A DNA stretch of 64,000 bases from Fusarium oxysporum f. sp. lycopersici 4287 (lineage: Eukaryota; Ascomycota; Sordariomycetes; Hypocreales; Nectriaceae), in assembly GCF_000149955.1 (NCBI RefSeq), contig NC_030999.1, positions 839,136 through 903,135 on the forward strand, written 5' to 3'. Shown one piece after another: positions 43,718-57,036 of the stretch (the stretch's first letter is position 1; every line of letters starts with the position of its first letter). The notes beneath the pieces were generated by a model, which was given only the letters and a program-made list of their open reading frames with translations, did not search any database and was not told the DNA's origin. Made by a program: the position numbers and the translations under genes.

Positions 43718-46700
43718 GTGCCGTATGAGAGGAAGGTCAAGACCTTTCAGAACTTCTACAAGGCGCTCCATGACATGAAGACATTGCCAACTCTCACTTG
43801 CCTGCTCTGTTATCGGAAGTACGGCGGGGTCGAGCTACAGGATGTCGGGTGGGATTGGTGGACAGCAATTCCTATCAAGAAACCAGGCGACTCACCCTTC
43901 AAATGCCCTCGGTGCTTGCCGGCGGGGCAGAATATTCGCGGTTGTGCGGACTGCTTGAGCCATCTCAGGCGAGGTGTGTTGTCTCCAGCAGCGCAGCTCC
44001 ATGTGTGGCTGGGTTGCGAGCGTATGTTTCCCGACAGTTGAAGGGCTTACCCCCGTTGAAGAGAAGCTGATTGCGCTGAACTCGTGTTACGGCTTCATCA
44101 CCAGATATAGCATCTCAGACGGACACAGGCAGGGCATCACGTACCCAAGGCATGTGAAAGGGCACATTACATTGTTCCCAAATAACGTTCAGGAGCTCGT
44201 AAAGAATGTTCTCCCCCATCCGCTGTTAAAGGTGCTGGATGATATCCATGTGTCGTGGCAGGGCCAGGGAAAAACCGGCGCCAAGCGATCTGCTGGCGTT
44301 ATTATCAGTGCGGCGGAGAGTCGTCGAGAAAGCGCTGCTGTGGCTGAAGAGGATTAAACCCACCTCCACTGTCGACTATGCGGCCAACGGTACATCCGAT
44401 GTAGGCGAGACCGAGCAATCCGCCACCCCAGAACCTTCACGAAAGAAGGTTAACCGATCATCCTCGGCTGAAGATGCGGACGCCACATATCGTTCCGCCA
44501 ACAGCGCGTGGCATTGACGACCACGATCCGATCGACATTCAGGAGATAGTTGGGGCGCTGTTAGAGGAACAGAACGCACCTGGTGTGGCCACCGGTTACG
44601 ATTGCGTCAATAGGGACGATGGGTGCGGGGCTGATGACAAGGGCGAGCGCCTTTACGAGACCGGATCATCGGGTATATTCGACCTGGATGGCTGGCCCGA
44701 CATAACTGACGTTGCAAAACTGCGACATCTTCTCGAGTCCATGGGCGAGGCCGCGGTCGAGGACCAGGGGCGCAGAAATGCGTGCAGAGCGTCGGCCAAG
44801 GTGTGGTATAACCGAGTTGCCGAGCCCAGCCTTGCTATTTCTCGCGGCGAGGATTTTGCTAATCATTTCGATACGTGGTACCTGGCAAGAACGTTCCCCA
44901 GTTTGCTCCCCAGAGGCATGGGCGGACCCCGACAGGTCGAAGAATGGGTCGTTGCTGAGAGAGAGGCTGCTCTCCAAATTTGCGAGGCAGAGTTCGCTGC
45001 GCGACGGCTGGTTTCATCGCGGAACATAACCCAAGAAGCTGTTGAACAGGCACTGGGTGTTACGTGCAACCAGGGATACTTTAAGATTACAGCCGAAATG
45101 GTAAAACCTCCAAGGGGCAGAACTTGATCATAAGACAAAATGAATATACCAATCTGGATCAATGGACCAAATACACGTAATGTCTGACAGAAGCATGGGC
45201 AAAGTTAGTGCAGCGACACGGTGGGGGATTTGCGTCGCATCTCGTCTTCCTCTTTCTCGTCTTCAATATAAGGGTGCGGTCGAGGAACCGCCGAGTGAGT
45301 ATGGCAAGCATCCGAAATAGCGATTTTTCACAAGTAGAGCACACAATCAAGGAATTGACAGCCGCAAGGCTCGAAAAGGCGAGTATCGAGCTGGAGTCCT
45401 CCGGTAAGACTGCAGATCCGGCTGTAAACCAGCTGCTGAGGAGCCTGTCATTATATGGCTATCGTCAACCAATGTCAAGGGAAAGTCGATTGACCATGCG
45501 GCGGAAGATCAAGTCCCCTGATAGTTCGTTACAGCATTCCTGCGATCTGGTACATGCTCAACCCGAACGATATCACTAACCCGATCAAGCTGAAGCTGAC
45601 AGCGTGCCGTACCCGCGAAACCGAGGAAGCCGAAAAGTTTCTAGGTCTTGATCAAGCGTACAAGAGGGCCCGACTCGCCATATCAGATTCTGTTAGTTTG
45701 GCCATCTTCTTCCACCGCAAAGTGTCCATGTGTTTTGAACATTACGTGAACGTTGGGGAGGAGTCGGTGTTTGTCCTCGTCAGCCAGTACAACGTGGCGG
45801 TAGAGACGAACGAGAGGTGCGCTCTCCACCTTCACGGCCTCCTCTGGCTCCAGGGAAACATGCATCTAAGTACTCTTTCGAGGGATGTTTAGGGAGAGGA
45901 ACACGTCGCATACCGGAAACGAGTGATCGATTACGTGGACAGCATATTCTCGGAGGTTCGTCGTTCACCAAGTCGAGGCATAGAACCGAGAACAACTGAC
46001 ACGTCCAGCAGGATCTTGACGAAGGAGCATCGGCTGTCATGCGAGCGGAGACGTCGGTAACGGCAGGGATTTCTAGGCTGATAGGCAATACGCGTCAATT
46101 CGCCGCATCTTTCGACGAGGCAAACTTCTGTGCCGGCGCCGTACAAGTCCACACGCATAGTCAAACGTGCGTCAAGTATGTCATTGGCAGACAACAGAAC
46201 GAAATCCTTACCGGTTTGGCGCACCTTGGCAAGTGGTAGAGAAGACATGTTTCACGAAGGACGGACTTCTGCGCATCCGACGCGGTCACAGGCTAGTGAA
46301 TCGATGAAACAAAGCGACGGCTATGGGGCCGCGACACAACCACGACATCTCTTTCATCGTGACGAAATGCAAGGGCTTGCCGCTGATATATTACGTGACA
46401 AATTATGCGACCAAGGTTGAGGGCCCGGTGTGGAAGAGGATCGTGGCAGCCAAAGAGCTGATCTGGCTCCTGAGTGACGGCAAGGCTAGAAGTCAGCCGA
46501 ATGACACACGAAACTCGACTGGAAACGCGGAGAGACAAAATGAAACTTGGCAGCTCCTGTTGTGCGTCACCAATCGAATTTGCACGGAACGAGCTTTGTC
46601 GCAGGTCGAGGTGGTGGCCTATTGCCAGGGTTGTGGCAAGGAATTCACGAACAGCAGTGCCTGGACGTTCCTGGACGTGTGCACCATGTATTGGCATGTC

Positions 46701-49700
46701 TTCTGGTGATGGCACCTCTTGAGACTCGCTGCTGGTAGGGTTGACGGATACGAGCAAGCTGGAGAGACGGTCATGCTGGGCAAGGCGGGAGAGAGGATCT
46801 CATTGTTACAAGCGTATCTGCAACTCGGCAGGCTTTGGAGGGTCTCGCTCTATACGACTACATATCGGTCGTCAAGCCGAAGTGGAAGGAGCAGGGTATC
46901 GCCTCTGGTGAAGTGGAAGTAGACAGGTCCTGGCCATCATCCAAATCATGGATCAGACGCTGCGGCGACCGAAGCAACAGGCTATCGTGTGGCCGCGACG
47001 CAGAGCCCTACTGACTCACGCAACCTGCGTCAGAGCAGCAGTACAACGCATTCCGCTCTTTGTCCATGGGACATGTTCCTGTGCGAGGCATCTGATGACA
47101 TCAACAACATCTGGAAAAGACACAAGGCGTGTCCTCCCAGGCGCAGTGCATAGCTAGCAGACAACATACAACTGCTGCGGCGATCCGCCGAGGATGGGGC
47201 GTTGGATGCCCGGCAGTGGGGGGTCCTGTCAGGCAAAAGCGATCCGATTGCTGATGTGACCGGATCGCACAGCACCGACAGGAATGGATCGCACAACGCA
47301 GCAGTGTATCGGCCGGATGGCATCGGTACAGCGACCCGCCTGATCGATGTAATGAGGAATGCGATAACACGAACGGTGATAACGGCCGCGTCGAAAGAGA
47401 TCTCCGCAATGGTCGAGCAAATGTACTAGTTCCAGGAGACCGCATTGGCGTCCGAGGAGGACCTGAATGCCGCGATCATCCTGAACGATAGCCTTAGCCC
47501 TCCTCAAAGGACCGTCTCGAGTACGGGAACGCCAAGGCAAGAGCAACTAAGGGCTATCAGGTCGCAGCAAATCAGCCTCTCCCGCGAGCGGGAAAAGGCT
47601 TTTCAGGGGATGCAGAGTTGGCCGGGCGCTACGATACCCATCGACAGAGCCACAGCACGCGGAGGGTCCGAAGACTTAGAGCAACAGAACGGCCAGGCCG
47701 CGACTGCCGACTGGATGGAGGACACGAATCCATCAACAAGCATCATGTTCAGCCTGTTCACATCGTTTTGTGAGGTCAGGAGACAACTGGCCAAATGCCT
47801 GATGCTCAACAGAAGACAGAGCATAGCCTTCTGGCCGATCTGCCGCCAACTTGACCAGGTGCGCCGAGATGAGCATTGCACCGCACAGCTATGCTTATTC
47901 ATCGGAGGCAATGGAGGTACCGGCAAATCGCGGATCATCGCCGCCATCGCCGAGCTGTTCGCCGTAGGTCACAGTCGCATCGCTTGCTCGTGACTGCAAC
48001 GGCGGCAAACATTAATCGAATCACCATCCTTTCAGCTTGCAATTTCTCCAGAGACACGAGTACGAGAACAGGCCGCGCCACCTAGCTCGGCAGGCCTTCG
48101 TATCGACGGGCAGGCCAAGATGGACTGGCAAGAGAAATATGCACTGATCATAGATGAGGTCGGCATGTTGGGTGCGAGGATGCTATACGCCGTCAATGCG
48201 CAGCTGCGGAGGCTTCGAGAGTCGACTGAAGATTTCGGCGATATCCCAGTAATTATATTTTGCGGGGACTTCCACCAGTTTCGTCCAGTACAAGAGTGGT
48301 CAATACTGCTCCCAACCTCAAGCTTCCCACGCGGGTAAGGTCACGGCTTCGGTCTCGAGCAGCAAAGACAACACGACGTCGCCTACGTCCTGTGGAGGAA
48401 GTTCACCGTGGTGGTGCTCAAGGAAAAAGTTCGTGCCGCGCAAGATCCACGACTACGCAGACTCATAACGCATGTTCAGCAGGGAGCCCAGGATCAGTCG
48501 GATGTCGAGTTTCTGAACAGCAACTGCTATCACGAGGAGAGACGCACTCCATGGAAGTCGGGTATCGCAGTGGTGACGCCACTCAACAGGAACCGATGGA
48601 ACCTGAATGTAGAGGCAACACTCGCGTTCCAGAGGCAGCGACATGCCTCTCTCCACATCTTCGTTTCCGAGCATAAGTGGAAAGACGGTAAGCCGACGGA
48701 GGAAGAAGCGGTCATGATGTTGGGCCAAGGCGATGATAGCGCTATATCGGTGCCTGCTGTGTTCATGTTTGTCCCTGGCATGCCGGTGGTCGTGAACTAG
48801 GATATGCATCAAGGACTAAGACGTGTCAACGGCGCTAGATATGAGGCAGTGGGGGTTGTTCTCGACAAGGCCTTCCGGGCCTTGGGATTAATGCTGATAC
48901 GGTCTTCCACTTCGGGCCGCCCGCGGGGCTCCTGCTAGCGTCAGAGACGACGAGCGACCTCCACTTTGTCGGAATGCCTGCAGGTATCATACTCTTGACG
49001 CCTGTAAGTGTCAAAATCGAGTGCGTAAGTAAGCAACCATGACAGCAACATGACGTTTCTCGCAAGGGCTTGCCGTGCGCCCCGGCGTTCGCATGTACGG
49101 ACTACAAGGTACAGGCGAGAAGTTAGACAGGGTCGCACTAGAGCTCCGGGGGGACAAGAACCACGAACATTGACGGCCTGCTGGTTCCAAGCCAGTGTGA
49201 CACACAGTCTGTACGTTCAGCTGTCGAGGTGCAGATCACTTGACGGCATCATGCTATTCTCCGAGGTGCGAGACAGGGACTTCGTGGGAAACGTGGTACC
49301 AGTGGAGATGGCACAAGCTGAGCTGAGATTGGAGGAGATGAGCGAATAGACAGTGAGGCAAGCAGAGTCGATGATTTGGTCGGAAGCCAACACCGGGGAC
49401 TGGTGCAGGGCAGACGTTGCAGAGGAACGTTGAGGAATTTTGAGACGGCGCGAACTACGCGAGTGGGGTTCGACACGGCGATGACACGTTCAAATTCACG
49501 TGAATTTTTGAGTGGGGATCTGGCCTGGCTCCGCTTTTTCGTCCGTCCTCTTGACGCCTTTCGTTCCTCAAGGCATCTGGTATCGGAATGTGGGGGTCAG
49601 TTAATTTTAGCAGCAAGGTAGCCGGAGCGAGTCGCCGGGTCAATTGCAACAGGCCAGTACATTGGTATCTACAACCAAGTTGACACGAGCCGATAAAGGA
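43640..49700 (+). mobile_element. Helitron element, boundaries uncertain
   Basis: The extent is set around the coding remnant. The 3' hairpin and CTRR end typical of Helitrons, and the 5' TC end, were not located, so both edges are approximate. Confidence 0.5.
43718..49349 (+). pseudogene. Helitron Rep/helicase remnant with many frameshifts
   Basis: Pieces in order on the plus strand: a Cys-rich N-terminus (CLLCYRKY, CPRCLPAG, CADCLSHLRRG); LTPVEEKLIALNSCYGFITR and YPRHVKGHITLFPNNVQEL (44050-44210); DTWYLARTFPSLLPRGMGGP (near 44900); RNRRVSMAS and SLYGYRQPMSRESRL (45280-45500); LNPNDITNPIKL (near 45560); Rep HUH motif ALHLHGLLWLQG (near 45820); Rep tyrosine motif YYVTNYATKV (near 46390); Pif1-type helicase Walker A GGNGGTGKSRII (near 47910); Walker B ALIIDEVGMLG (48140) and FCGDFHQFRPVQ (48260); and the late helicase motif YVQLSRCRSLDGI (49210). 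Frames change repeatedly, for example near 44040, 44265, 45530, 45890, 46280 and 48000, and several stops intervene. Helitrons move by rolling-circle replication; this copy is dead but nearly full length. Confidence 0.88.
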
Positions 49701-52700
49701 AAGGACTCTATTTTTTCTATCCATTCCACTTTGTCCAGAGCTATGAGGTTTTTATTGTGACTGTACAGGCAACAATCAAGGGCTGGCGATTGTGATTACA
49801 GCAAGAGCTGGCATTTTCCGTTTCTGATGGAAGAATGGCCTCAAATGGCATTTCTCGTTCTCGCTGTAGCATTGATTGAACTGTCAAATCGCATGTCACC
49901 AATTAATTTTGTCTTGAACTCCATCTACATACAGCATGAAGCTGGGTGTGGTAACAATTTAACTGAGTGCAATGCCATTCAATTTCCTGAAAAATTGCCG
50001 TGATGAACAGCCGACCCCGCACCAAGGTCCTCTGTTTGCGCGGATAGACGAGGGCTTACCCAATATGTTTGGAAGTTGTATTGCTGTTGTTCCATCGATA
50101 TCGTCAAGAAGAGCCCGGATTCCTGAACTTTTCACTGCCTTTCGAATGCCGGGGTCCATGTTGATTGACTGGAAATTTGACTGGTTCAATGGGGCCTGCT
50201 GGAGGTCGGTTCTTCTTAGATTCCATCGCATGATGCGGTGCTTCATCGGTGATAGGTGGTGCAGAAAGGTTGAGGGAAGCTCTACAGACGCTGGTCGATC
50301 GAGGCGCGTGTTGGACAGTCGCTGGTGTTGCTATGATGGTTGGCAGGTCCGTCGTGGTTCTCATAAGCCATGGCGGTGTTTCACATTGCACCATATGGTG
50401 ACCTTGGATGGAGAGAAACAAAGCGCGATATTGCAGCGATTGTGGTTGATTGTTAGGATTAGCCTAGTCTAAAGCGGGTGATTTGTTGTCCCCCTAACGG
50501 GTGGTCGGCGATCCCGAGGTGGGTATGGGACAGGGGATGAAGCAGTCAACAGGTGGAGACTTCCAATCGCTCGACAGGAGAATACTTACTTAGTCGCATG
50601 TCCTCAGGCACTGGAATGGGAAGAAGTAGGCGGTGTTTTGATTGCGCATAGGTCCAGTACCAAGTTCATCTTTAGCGCGTCACCATGCATCAATGGAGGC
50701 AAGTTTCGATGTTTGCTCACAAAGTATCCCGTTGCCGCTCTTATCACCTATTCGTCGAACGGCAACCATCTACTAAATTTGTCGACCTTGTTATTTGGAC
50801 ATCCCGTGACAAATTTCTGATGCACCCCGTTTTTAGGCAGTGGCGAAAACGCTTAAACGACAAGAAAGGGAGCCATATTACTATGAGAGGTCAAGCCAGC
50901 CTAAATCAAGCTTTCTCAGCAAGTTAATCTGTCAAAGATCTGGTGCGTGTTATTGAACGTTCCAAATGGAGTCACAAATCAGTAGTTATCGGCCTGCTAG
51001 CGTCTTCAAACAGGGGCATGGTCTACTGACATAATGAAGATTATGGGGTAGCAAAAGTAAATGCAACTTCTGGATATTAATGCTACTACAGTCAGAATGG
51101 AAATACGCATGTGGATACACATCCTACATACCTTCCGCTTTGTACTGACTGTCGAACCTCCTTTCACTCGATTCAAGCCACACGTTCGGCTTGACAGAAA
51201 TGTAGAAAAAGTAGTTCATCGAGGTCGGCCCTGTGTAAGCATTGGAGCTTCCGGAATTGGCGGAGAGGCATTGGCTGTATTCGTTCTCAATTGAGAATTT
51301 CTCGGTGCCTATTAAGAAAAACTGTTGACAAGCAGAACTATTAGCCCATATGTCTATACAACATCACGGCTGTTGAATTGATGCGCTTACATGTTCCACC
51401 GCATGGGCTGTACCGGAGATATCAGACTCGTCGCTGAAGTTTCCCACATTGATATCCAGCGCAGCGCTGGCCTTGTCCGTTTCGAAATCATGCATCCGGA
51501 GCGCTTCAGGTTCATTGTTAAGACGAATGACGCGATAATCTCGGTCGTTGAGCGAAGGTTTCTTGAGAGAGTCGGCAACAAGCATCATCATAGGAACGCC
51601 GTCTGCTGGCGTGGAGGTTTGTTCTTCATGTTCTGCGTGAGGCACTCGCGAGTTCGGAGTGTCGAGAAACGGTTCCTGGACGTTTGTTTGTGGGATGAAA
51701 GATGTAAGCAGAAGAACTAGGAAATCGTGAGCTCAGACATACTTGAGGCCAGATATTGGCAGGGTCAAAGATTCCGACGTTCACGGTACGGTTTGTATCG
51801 TGGGGAATGGTTGGTAGGTCATTGCGAAGCGGAAGATGAGGAAGCCAGGCAGCAGAAGGAAAAAGACAGCACGACTGTGACAGGCGACCAGACGATCTGC
51901 GGCCACAGCCTATGGTCCCGGTTATTCCCACGGGCAAAGCGCAGACGTCCTGCGGCAATTTGGAGGTAGGCTGGATGCAATGGATGGCACAAGGTGGATG
52001 AGAAGATGCTCACATCGAGAGTTGGTCGTGCATGACTAGCGATTGTCGTTGTTGGTGCGGCTTGGCGTCTCAAGACAAAAAGGAAGACTCGGATTGGGGT
52101 GCTGAAATTATTCTACACAATCCATCGGCTGGTTCCATCGGGGCGCTGTCTGAATATTTCTGTCTTCTTAACTACTGTATGCTTGCGAGTTTTGTTATTT
52201 CCGACACAAAACCAGGGGCAGTTGTGAGGCTGACGGGGAATGCCCCGGCAAGCAATGCAGGATGAACAGAATCTGTTAGCGCCGTCGGGGTTGCGACGCA
52301 TGTGCGCGAGCCCGGTCCCTTTCGGAAAAGCAAGGATGGACAGCGTCGCCTGCCAGAGCTAGCCACCACAAGCCCACGCCACCCTGGAAATTACCCCATC
52401 TAAGAGAGCCCTGTACGCTCGATTTGGCCAACATGGGCCAGGGAGAATGAGCCTGGTGGGGCCCCTCGCTGTTGTTGCCTTTCTGTGTGCCTGGTGAATT
52501 CTGAGAGCGGCGGCATGCATGTAACGCAGGCGACACGGAACGGTAGGTAAAAAGGGAGTGCGGGCGGAGACGAGGTCCACATTCGTCTTCCCGCCAGCAA
52601 CGGCAAGACCAAGTATGTTGCTTGTAGGCAGGTCGGGAAAAAGAATTGACACCAATAGTATTAGCACGGCGGTCAATGTGATGCTTGGATCGACCATCCT

Positions 52701-53742
52701 CAGACATTTATGTTCGTTCGAAACTCGATTGGATGACAAATCGAGCTGTTTTGCGAACAGCTAGGTGGCTTGGTACTGGGTAGCGACCGCGCTCAATCAA
52801 CAAGCCTCTGATAGGTCTACCGAGGTGCGCCTGTTAGACGTCTTGTCAGAAGATATGGAGATTTCTCGTGGACACCACTCTTGACGTCAAAGGTCTCAAG
52901 TCTCTATCGGCTTGATACTTGCCTGTTGTAGTGGAGGTCCAAAGGCCGTACTCAGCAATCTGAACCGCGTGACTAAAAGCGAGGACGATGAGAATTCCTT
53001 ACAAGGAAAAATAGTTCCCATGATTTTTGGTGATCAGGAAGGTTAGCCGTGGTCATAGAAAAGTAGAAGGACTGGCACTCGGTCTTGTGGTTCAAGATTT
53101 TGTATTTGGAGTGTCGGAGGAGAGTGCCATGTTCTGTTTCACGTGACCAATGATGCTGAGCGATAGCTGTTGGATGATATGTCACAGGGTTTGAAGTCCG
53201 ATGCGACAATGAGAAGTGAAACTTGCATTCTGGGCTTCTTGACCACAGCCCTTGTATTGATACTTGTTGAGAATGATGGAAGTCTGCCTTGCCGGCTGAG
53301 CCCCCCGTCAAAGCCACTCTGAAGACTGACCCCACTAGCGCCGCTAGTTTCCGAGTCCGTGAAATCATCGGATAATGATTGAGTGAGACACGCAGAGTGG
53401 CTGAGCCAATATATGACTAAGGGGTTCAGGGTAGTAATCTCTCCAAGATCTCCCCTCCCAACGGCCGGCCGCAAATGAGCGTTGTCTGGTTATTGGAACC
53501 ATGTTAGCCATTACATGATGGTTCTTTTTCTTCTAGCCATAATTCTGCGCGTACGACTCCTGAACTAGTCCTCGACAGAGGCAGTATCCATTTCGCGGTC
53601 AACTGTCTTAGGTACCTATATGAGGAATTGCAAGCTGTAAGAATAAACTTGAGGCAGGTAACACAGGTAACAAAGAACACGGTAATTTTCCCCCCTTGCA
53701 ATATAAGCTTCTACTAAAAGTTTCCACGATAACCATTAAATC
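49350..53742. other. Long stretch without a supportable gene
   Basis: Several minus-strand frames of 90-140 codons occur (for example around 49960-50420, 51364-51645, 52276-52739 and 53139-53474). One has a hydrophobic segment (SITLTAVLILLVSILF, near 52690), which might be a transmembrane helix of a decayed multi-exon membrane-protein gene, but no splice model or family match holds. No repeats noticed. Confidence 0.4.
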
Positions 53743-54405
53743 TTATATTGCAATGGAGCCCTTAGGGCTTTGTTGCAAGAAGAGATCAAGAGGTCTGAAT
53801 ACCTCTAGTTTCTCTCTCTCGACAAACCCACCACAATCCAAGGCTTGAACAAAGGCTAGATACACGATGGCAGCAGTATACCGAAGTGTTGTCGGCAATG
53901 ACTGCGCGCGTTCCGAGTCTTGGCAATACATCCGCAGGTTCTCCGTTATCTTCAATAACTCGACCTCGCCAAATATCCTATCACGAATCGAACAGGCTTT
54001 CGAGACTTGACGCAGATCGTCAAGTACCTCGGGGGCCAACACGCCGATTTTATCGGTATCAACGGTAAAGACTGCATCAATATTGCCCTCTTCGATTGCG
54101 ATCCAAACACGCCGGGCGGTGGACTCTTCAACAAGTTTGCTCGGGTCGAGGCCAAGGAACCGCCGAAGCTTACGGAGGAGGATGACGGCAAATACGAGTT
54201 GCTGACGGAGAAACTTTGCTTGAGGCGCCTCAGGTGGTGGTTGGGCTGAGAAAGTTGTAGGCCGATTGACTAATTCGTCGTCCGCATTGTTGAAAGTGTC
54301 CGCACTGCTGTCTATGTCTGTATTGCTACTTTGGCATGAAAAGATGGAAGACGGGCGTGGAGATGAAGGTGCCGACGACACAGGGATCAATTCATCGCTT
54401 GGCAT
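53743..54405 (-). CDS. Hypothetical protein, about 220 aa
   Basis: First ATG at 54405 (MPSDELIPVSSAPSSPRPS). The Ser/Pro-rich N-terminus looks disordered. The second half is folded-looking: FLRQQLVFAVILLRKLRRFLG (a hydrophobic/basic helix), RRVWIAIEEGNIDAVFTVD, and LRYTAAIVYLAFVQALDCGG near the C-terminus. No family recognised and no signal peptide. The single uninterrupted frame and composition support a gene. Confidence 0.5.
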   Translation of the reverse strand: MPSDELIPVSSAPSSPRPSSIFSCQSSNTDIDSSADTFNNADDELVNRPTTFSAQPPPEAPQAKFLRQQLVFAVILLRKLRRFLGLDPSKLVEESTARRVWIAIEEGNIDAVFTVDTDKIGVLAPEVLDDLRQVSKACSIRDRIFGEVELLKITENLRMYCQDSERAQSLPTTLRYTAAIVYLAFVQALDCGGFVEREKLEVFRPLDLFLQQSPKGSIAI

Positions 54406-54429
54406 TGCGCGTTGGTGAGGACCGACCAA

Positions 54430-56247
54430 CGAGTGTAGTGTTGGTTTGTCGATTCTATGGTGTGGATCGTTTTCGGCGTGGCAGACATCTATAGTATGAC
54501 AGTGAAGCTAAAATCTTCGGTTCTTATACACGGCTGACATCCTTTATAGCAGATGTATTACAGCCGTCAAAGACCCCAGCACACAATATGCATGTCCCTC
54601 AGTCATGTCGCTCCCTCGGCGTCTAACGACTAGTATCAGTATGATATATTTGGCCGCCGGATAAGGCTGGCGGCTTCTGTCACATTTACAGCGCAATATT
54701 TGAAGTGAGATGAGAAGGGAGTCTCTACAGCAGTCCCTGGAATGAAGGGCTTTCGTTACATTAACCTACATCCGTCGGACAGGAGAGTGAATCAATTATC
54801 GAGAATCTCATCTTGCGCTGGTATCGGTTAGTTAAACTGTACTTTTTCATCATGGAGCAGTGATCAAGCCCTTGTGGTTCTGATAGCAGACAGCTGTAGC
54901 TTATATGGCATGTCATATTCTGCACTGGGATGGCCATGATGCGGCTGAAGAACATGGTCGTCGGCTCCGAGACGCGGAATGTGCGTCCCCTGAACGTCGC
55001 AATAGAAGTTCGCCAATAGCAACATCTGTAACCATGTGAATTATGGCGGTGAGGCTCTACATCCCTGTCGAAATAATTGTTAGGTGTTCATACAAGGGAC
55101 AACGCAGCATGTGATAATGCAGGCCACACTCAGCCGAAACGTATCAGAATAACCCAGACCAAAGAGAGGGTTGAAAATATTTTTTTTCCCTAGCAGCTTG
55201 GAGAAGTTACCTGCAGATCAGGGTTTCGAAGTGGCAGGAAAACCATAAATGATGGGTAGTGCTCGTTCCTAGCCGTCTCCAGTTTCCCTGTAATAGAGGC
55301 GAGAATTTGATGTGTCACTTAGCTAACAGGTTGTCGCGTGTGGCTTTTCTACAATGACACTATTAATATCATGAAAGCTTGTTCTATCGCGAGTAAAATG
55401 TAAACGATGGTAGAAAGGGAAATGATGGACGTGCAGGGGAAAGTAATAAGGGAACGTGTCGAACGGCGCTTAATCTGCACCCTCGTCTCAGCTTCTGGGA
55501 TGTCGAGTTAGGTTTGATATACACATTGAGTGCTGATGCCGTCCACGAAGTCGTATCGACAGCTCCTCAAATTCTTTTTGAGGCTCTAAATTTAGGGTTG
55601 TATTGGTCAACGGGTAGGGCTTTCGGCGTGCGTCTTACTCACTCTCTAGGGTACCCCACATACCCTTATCCAATTAAACTAATACTATCAAATGTACTTC
55701 CTTCTACTAAAATAGCAGTCTAAGACTTAGGTACCTCTGGTTATACAAGTTACAGGTCGTAACCTTGACTGCCAGTGTTATGCCCCCTTGAGGCTGGTGT
55801 TCGTGGCGTATTGATCAGCAGCTAATCGATACTGGGGTTTAAGCCCATAGAAATACATCAATGGTGCTTCCTGGGAATCAAAGGGATGCTTATTCATTTG
55901 GCAGCTTGGTTGTAGTGCGTGACATGCATCAGATAAATGGAAAGATATTTCTCGACACGGCTAGAAACCTGGACTCAAGGATCGTATTCTCAAGAGATTC
56001 TTGATCTATAATGTTGGTATCTTTGAGCCATTCGTTCGATTGACAAGTCTGGCTATTGATACTAATTTTGCTGTAACTTGGTACCTCATGTTCTATTTCT
56101 AATGAATTGACAACAGGCCCCAGTATCGCTCTCTTCCCATACCTGCCCCCAACAGAATCGAAATCAGTCTTCCGAAGAAAACCATAAGGAATGAGAGAAG
56201 CAAGAATCGGATCAAGAAGTAGAAGAGATATCCATCCAGCCCAATTC
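54430..56247. other. Non-coding stretch
   Basis: About 1.8 kb, AT-richer than the flanking genes. No supported gene or element ends. Confidence 0.4.
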
Positions 56248-57036
56248 CTAAAACATCAATCTCTTATCGACAACACGCTCGACTAGAGCGTGTAGACACG
56301 CTTTATACACTTCCTGTACGTCCTCAATTTCAAATCCGCTCCCAGTCTGACAATATTCTGTTACATATTTCCGACCCTGGGCATGCCAAAAGACTCTAGC
56401 TTGCAAGACCCTCTTCTCGCCCTCAGTGTCCATGGTTGCTGAAGGATACGATTGTGATTCAGGAAAGACCAACTTGTATATGTACTCCCAGCGTTGCTCG
56501 GGACCCAGGTCAGTGTAGTCTTTGGATTTCGTTTTGTTTCTCAGTTGGCTTTTCTGGTAATGGTTGATACCGTCTGGAACTTCGAGGGGCCCAGTTTCGC
56601 ATTTTCTCTTCATGATATGCTTATCGCATTCCGCCACCGTTTCAAAGGTCTTTGAGCACATTGGACAAGATGGTGGCTTCTTGTGATGGCGTTTCATGTG
56701 CATGATCACGCTCTCAACCGAACGAAGATCACAACGTGCAAGGCAATGTCGATATCCCTCTGGGTTTGAAGCATAGAAGGGGCATTTGAAGTGATCAAGT
56801 TCGCCAGGTGCCGCAGAGGACCGTGTAGCTTTTGAAAACTGTTGCATGGCTTGAGATAAAATATGGTTCATGGCATCTTCAATCTTTTCATCGGTATAAA
56901 AGGCGGAGTCCCTAAGTTGACCCTCACAACAAGACTCATCTTCCGGAATGTTGTCTTCCGAGCTGGAATAGTCGTCACTGGAACGCATAGATTCCTGAAA
57001 CCTTGAGGTTGAGTTTTCGGAATTGAGACCAGGCAT
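56248..57036 (-). CDS. C2H2-type zinc-finger protein, 262 aa
   Basis: The start is placed at ATG 57036 (MPGLNSENSTSRFQESMRS). The frame continues upstream but crosses a poly-A run, giving implausible Phe repeats. After a Ser/acidic N-terminus, residues about 100-190 contain FKCPFYASNPEGYRHCLARC, VIMHMKRHH and SCPMCSKTFETVAECDKH with further Cys/His (IMKRKC). This is the fungal pattern of an atypical CPFY zinc finger followed by a C2H2 finger. The C-terminus (QRWEYIYKLVFPES) is typical of the same uncharacterised family. A nuclear regulatory role is inferred only from the fingers. It is divergent from the F-box gene across a 368-bp shared upstream region. Confidence 0.8.
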   Translation of the reverse strand: MPGLNSENSTSRFQESMRSSDDYSSSEDNIPEDESCCEGQLRDSAFYTDEKIEDAMNHILSQAMQQFSKATRSSAAPGELDHFKCPFYASNPEGYRHCLARCDLRSVESVIMHMKRHHKKPPSCPMCSKTFETVAECDKHIMKRKCETGPLEVPDGINHYQKSQLRNKTKSKDYTDLGPEQRWEYIYKLVFPESQSYPSATMDTEGEKRVLQARVFWHAQGRKYVTEYCQTGSGFEIEDVQEVYKACLHALVERVVDKRLMF

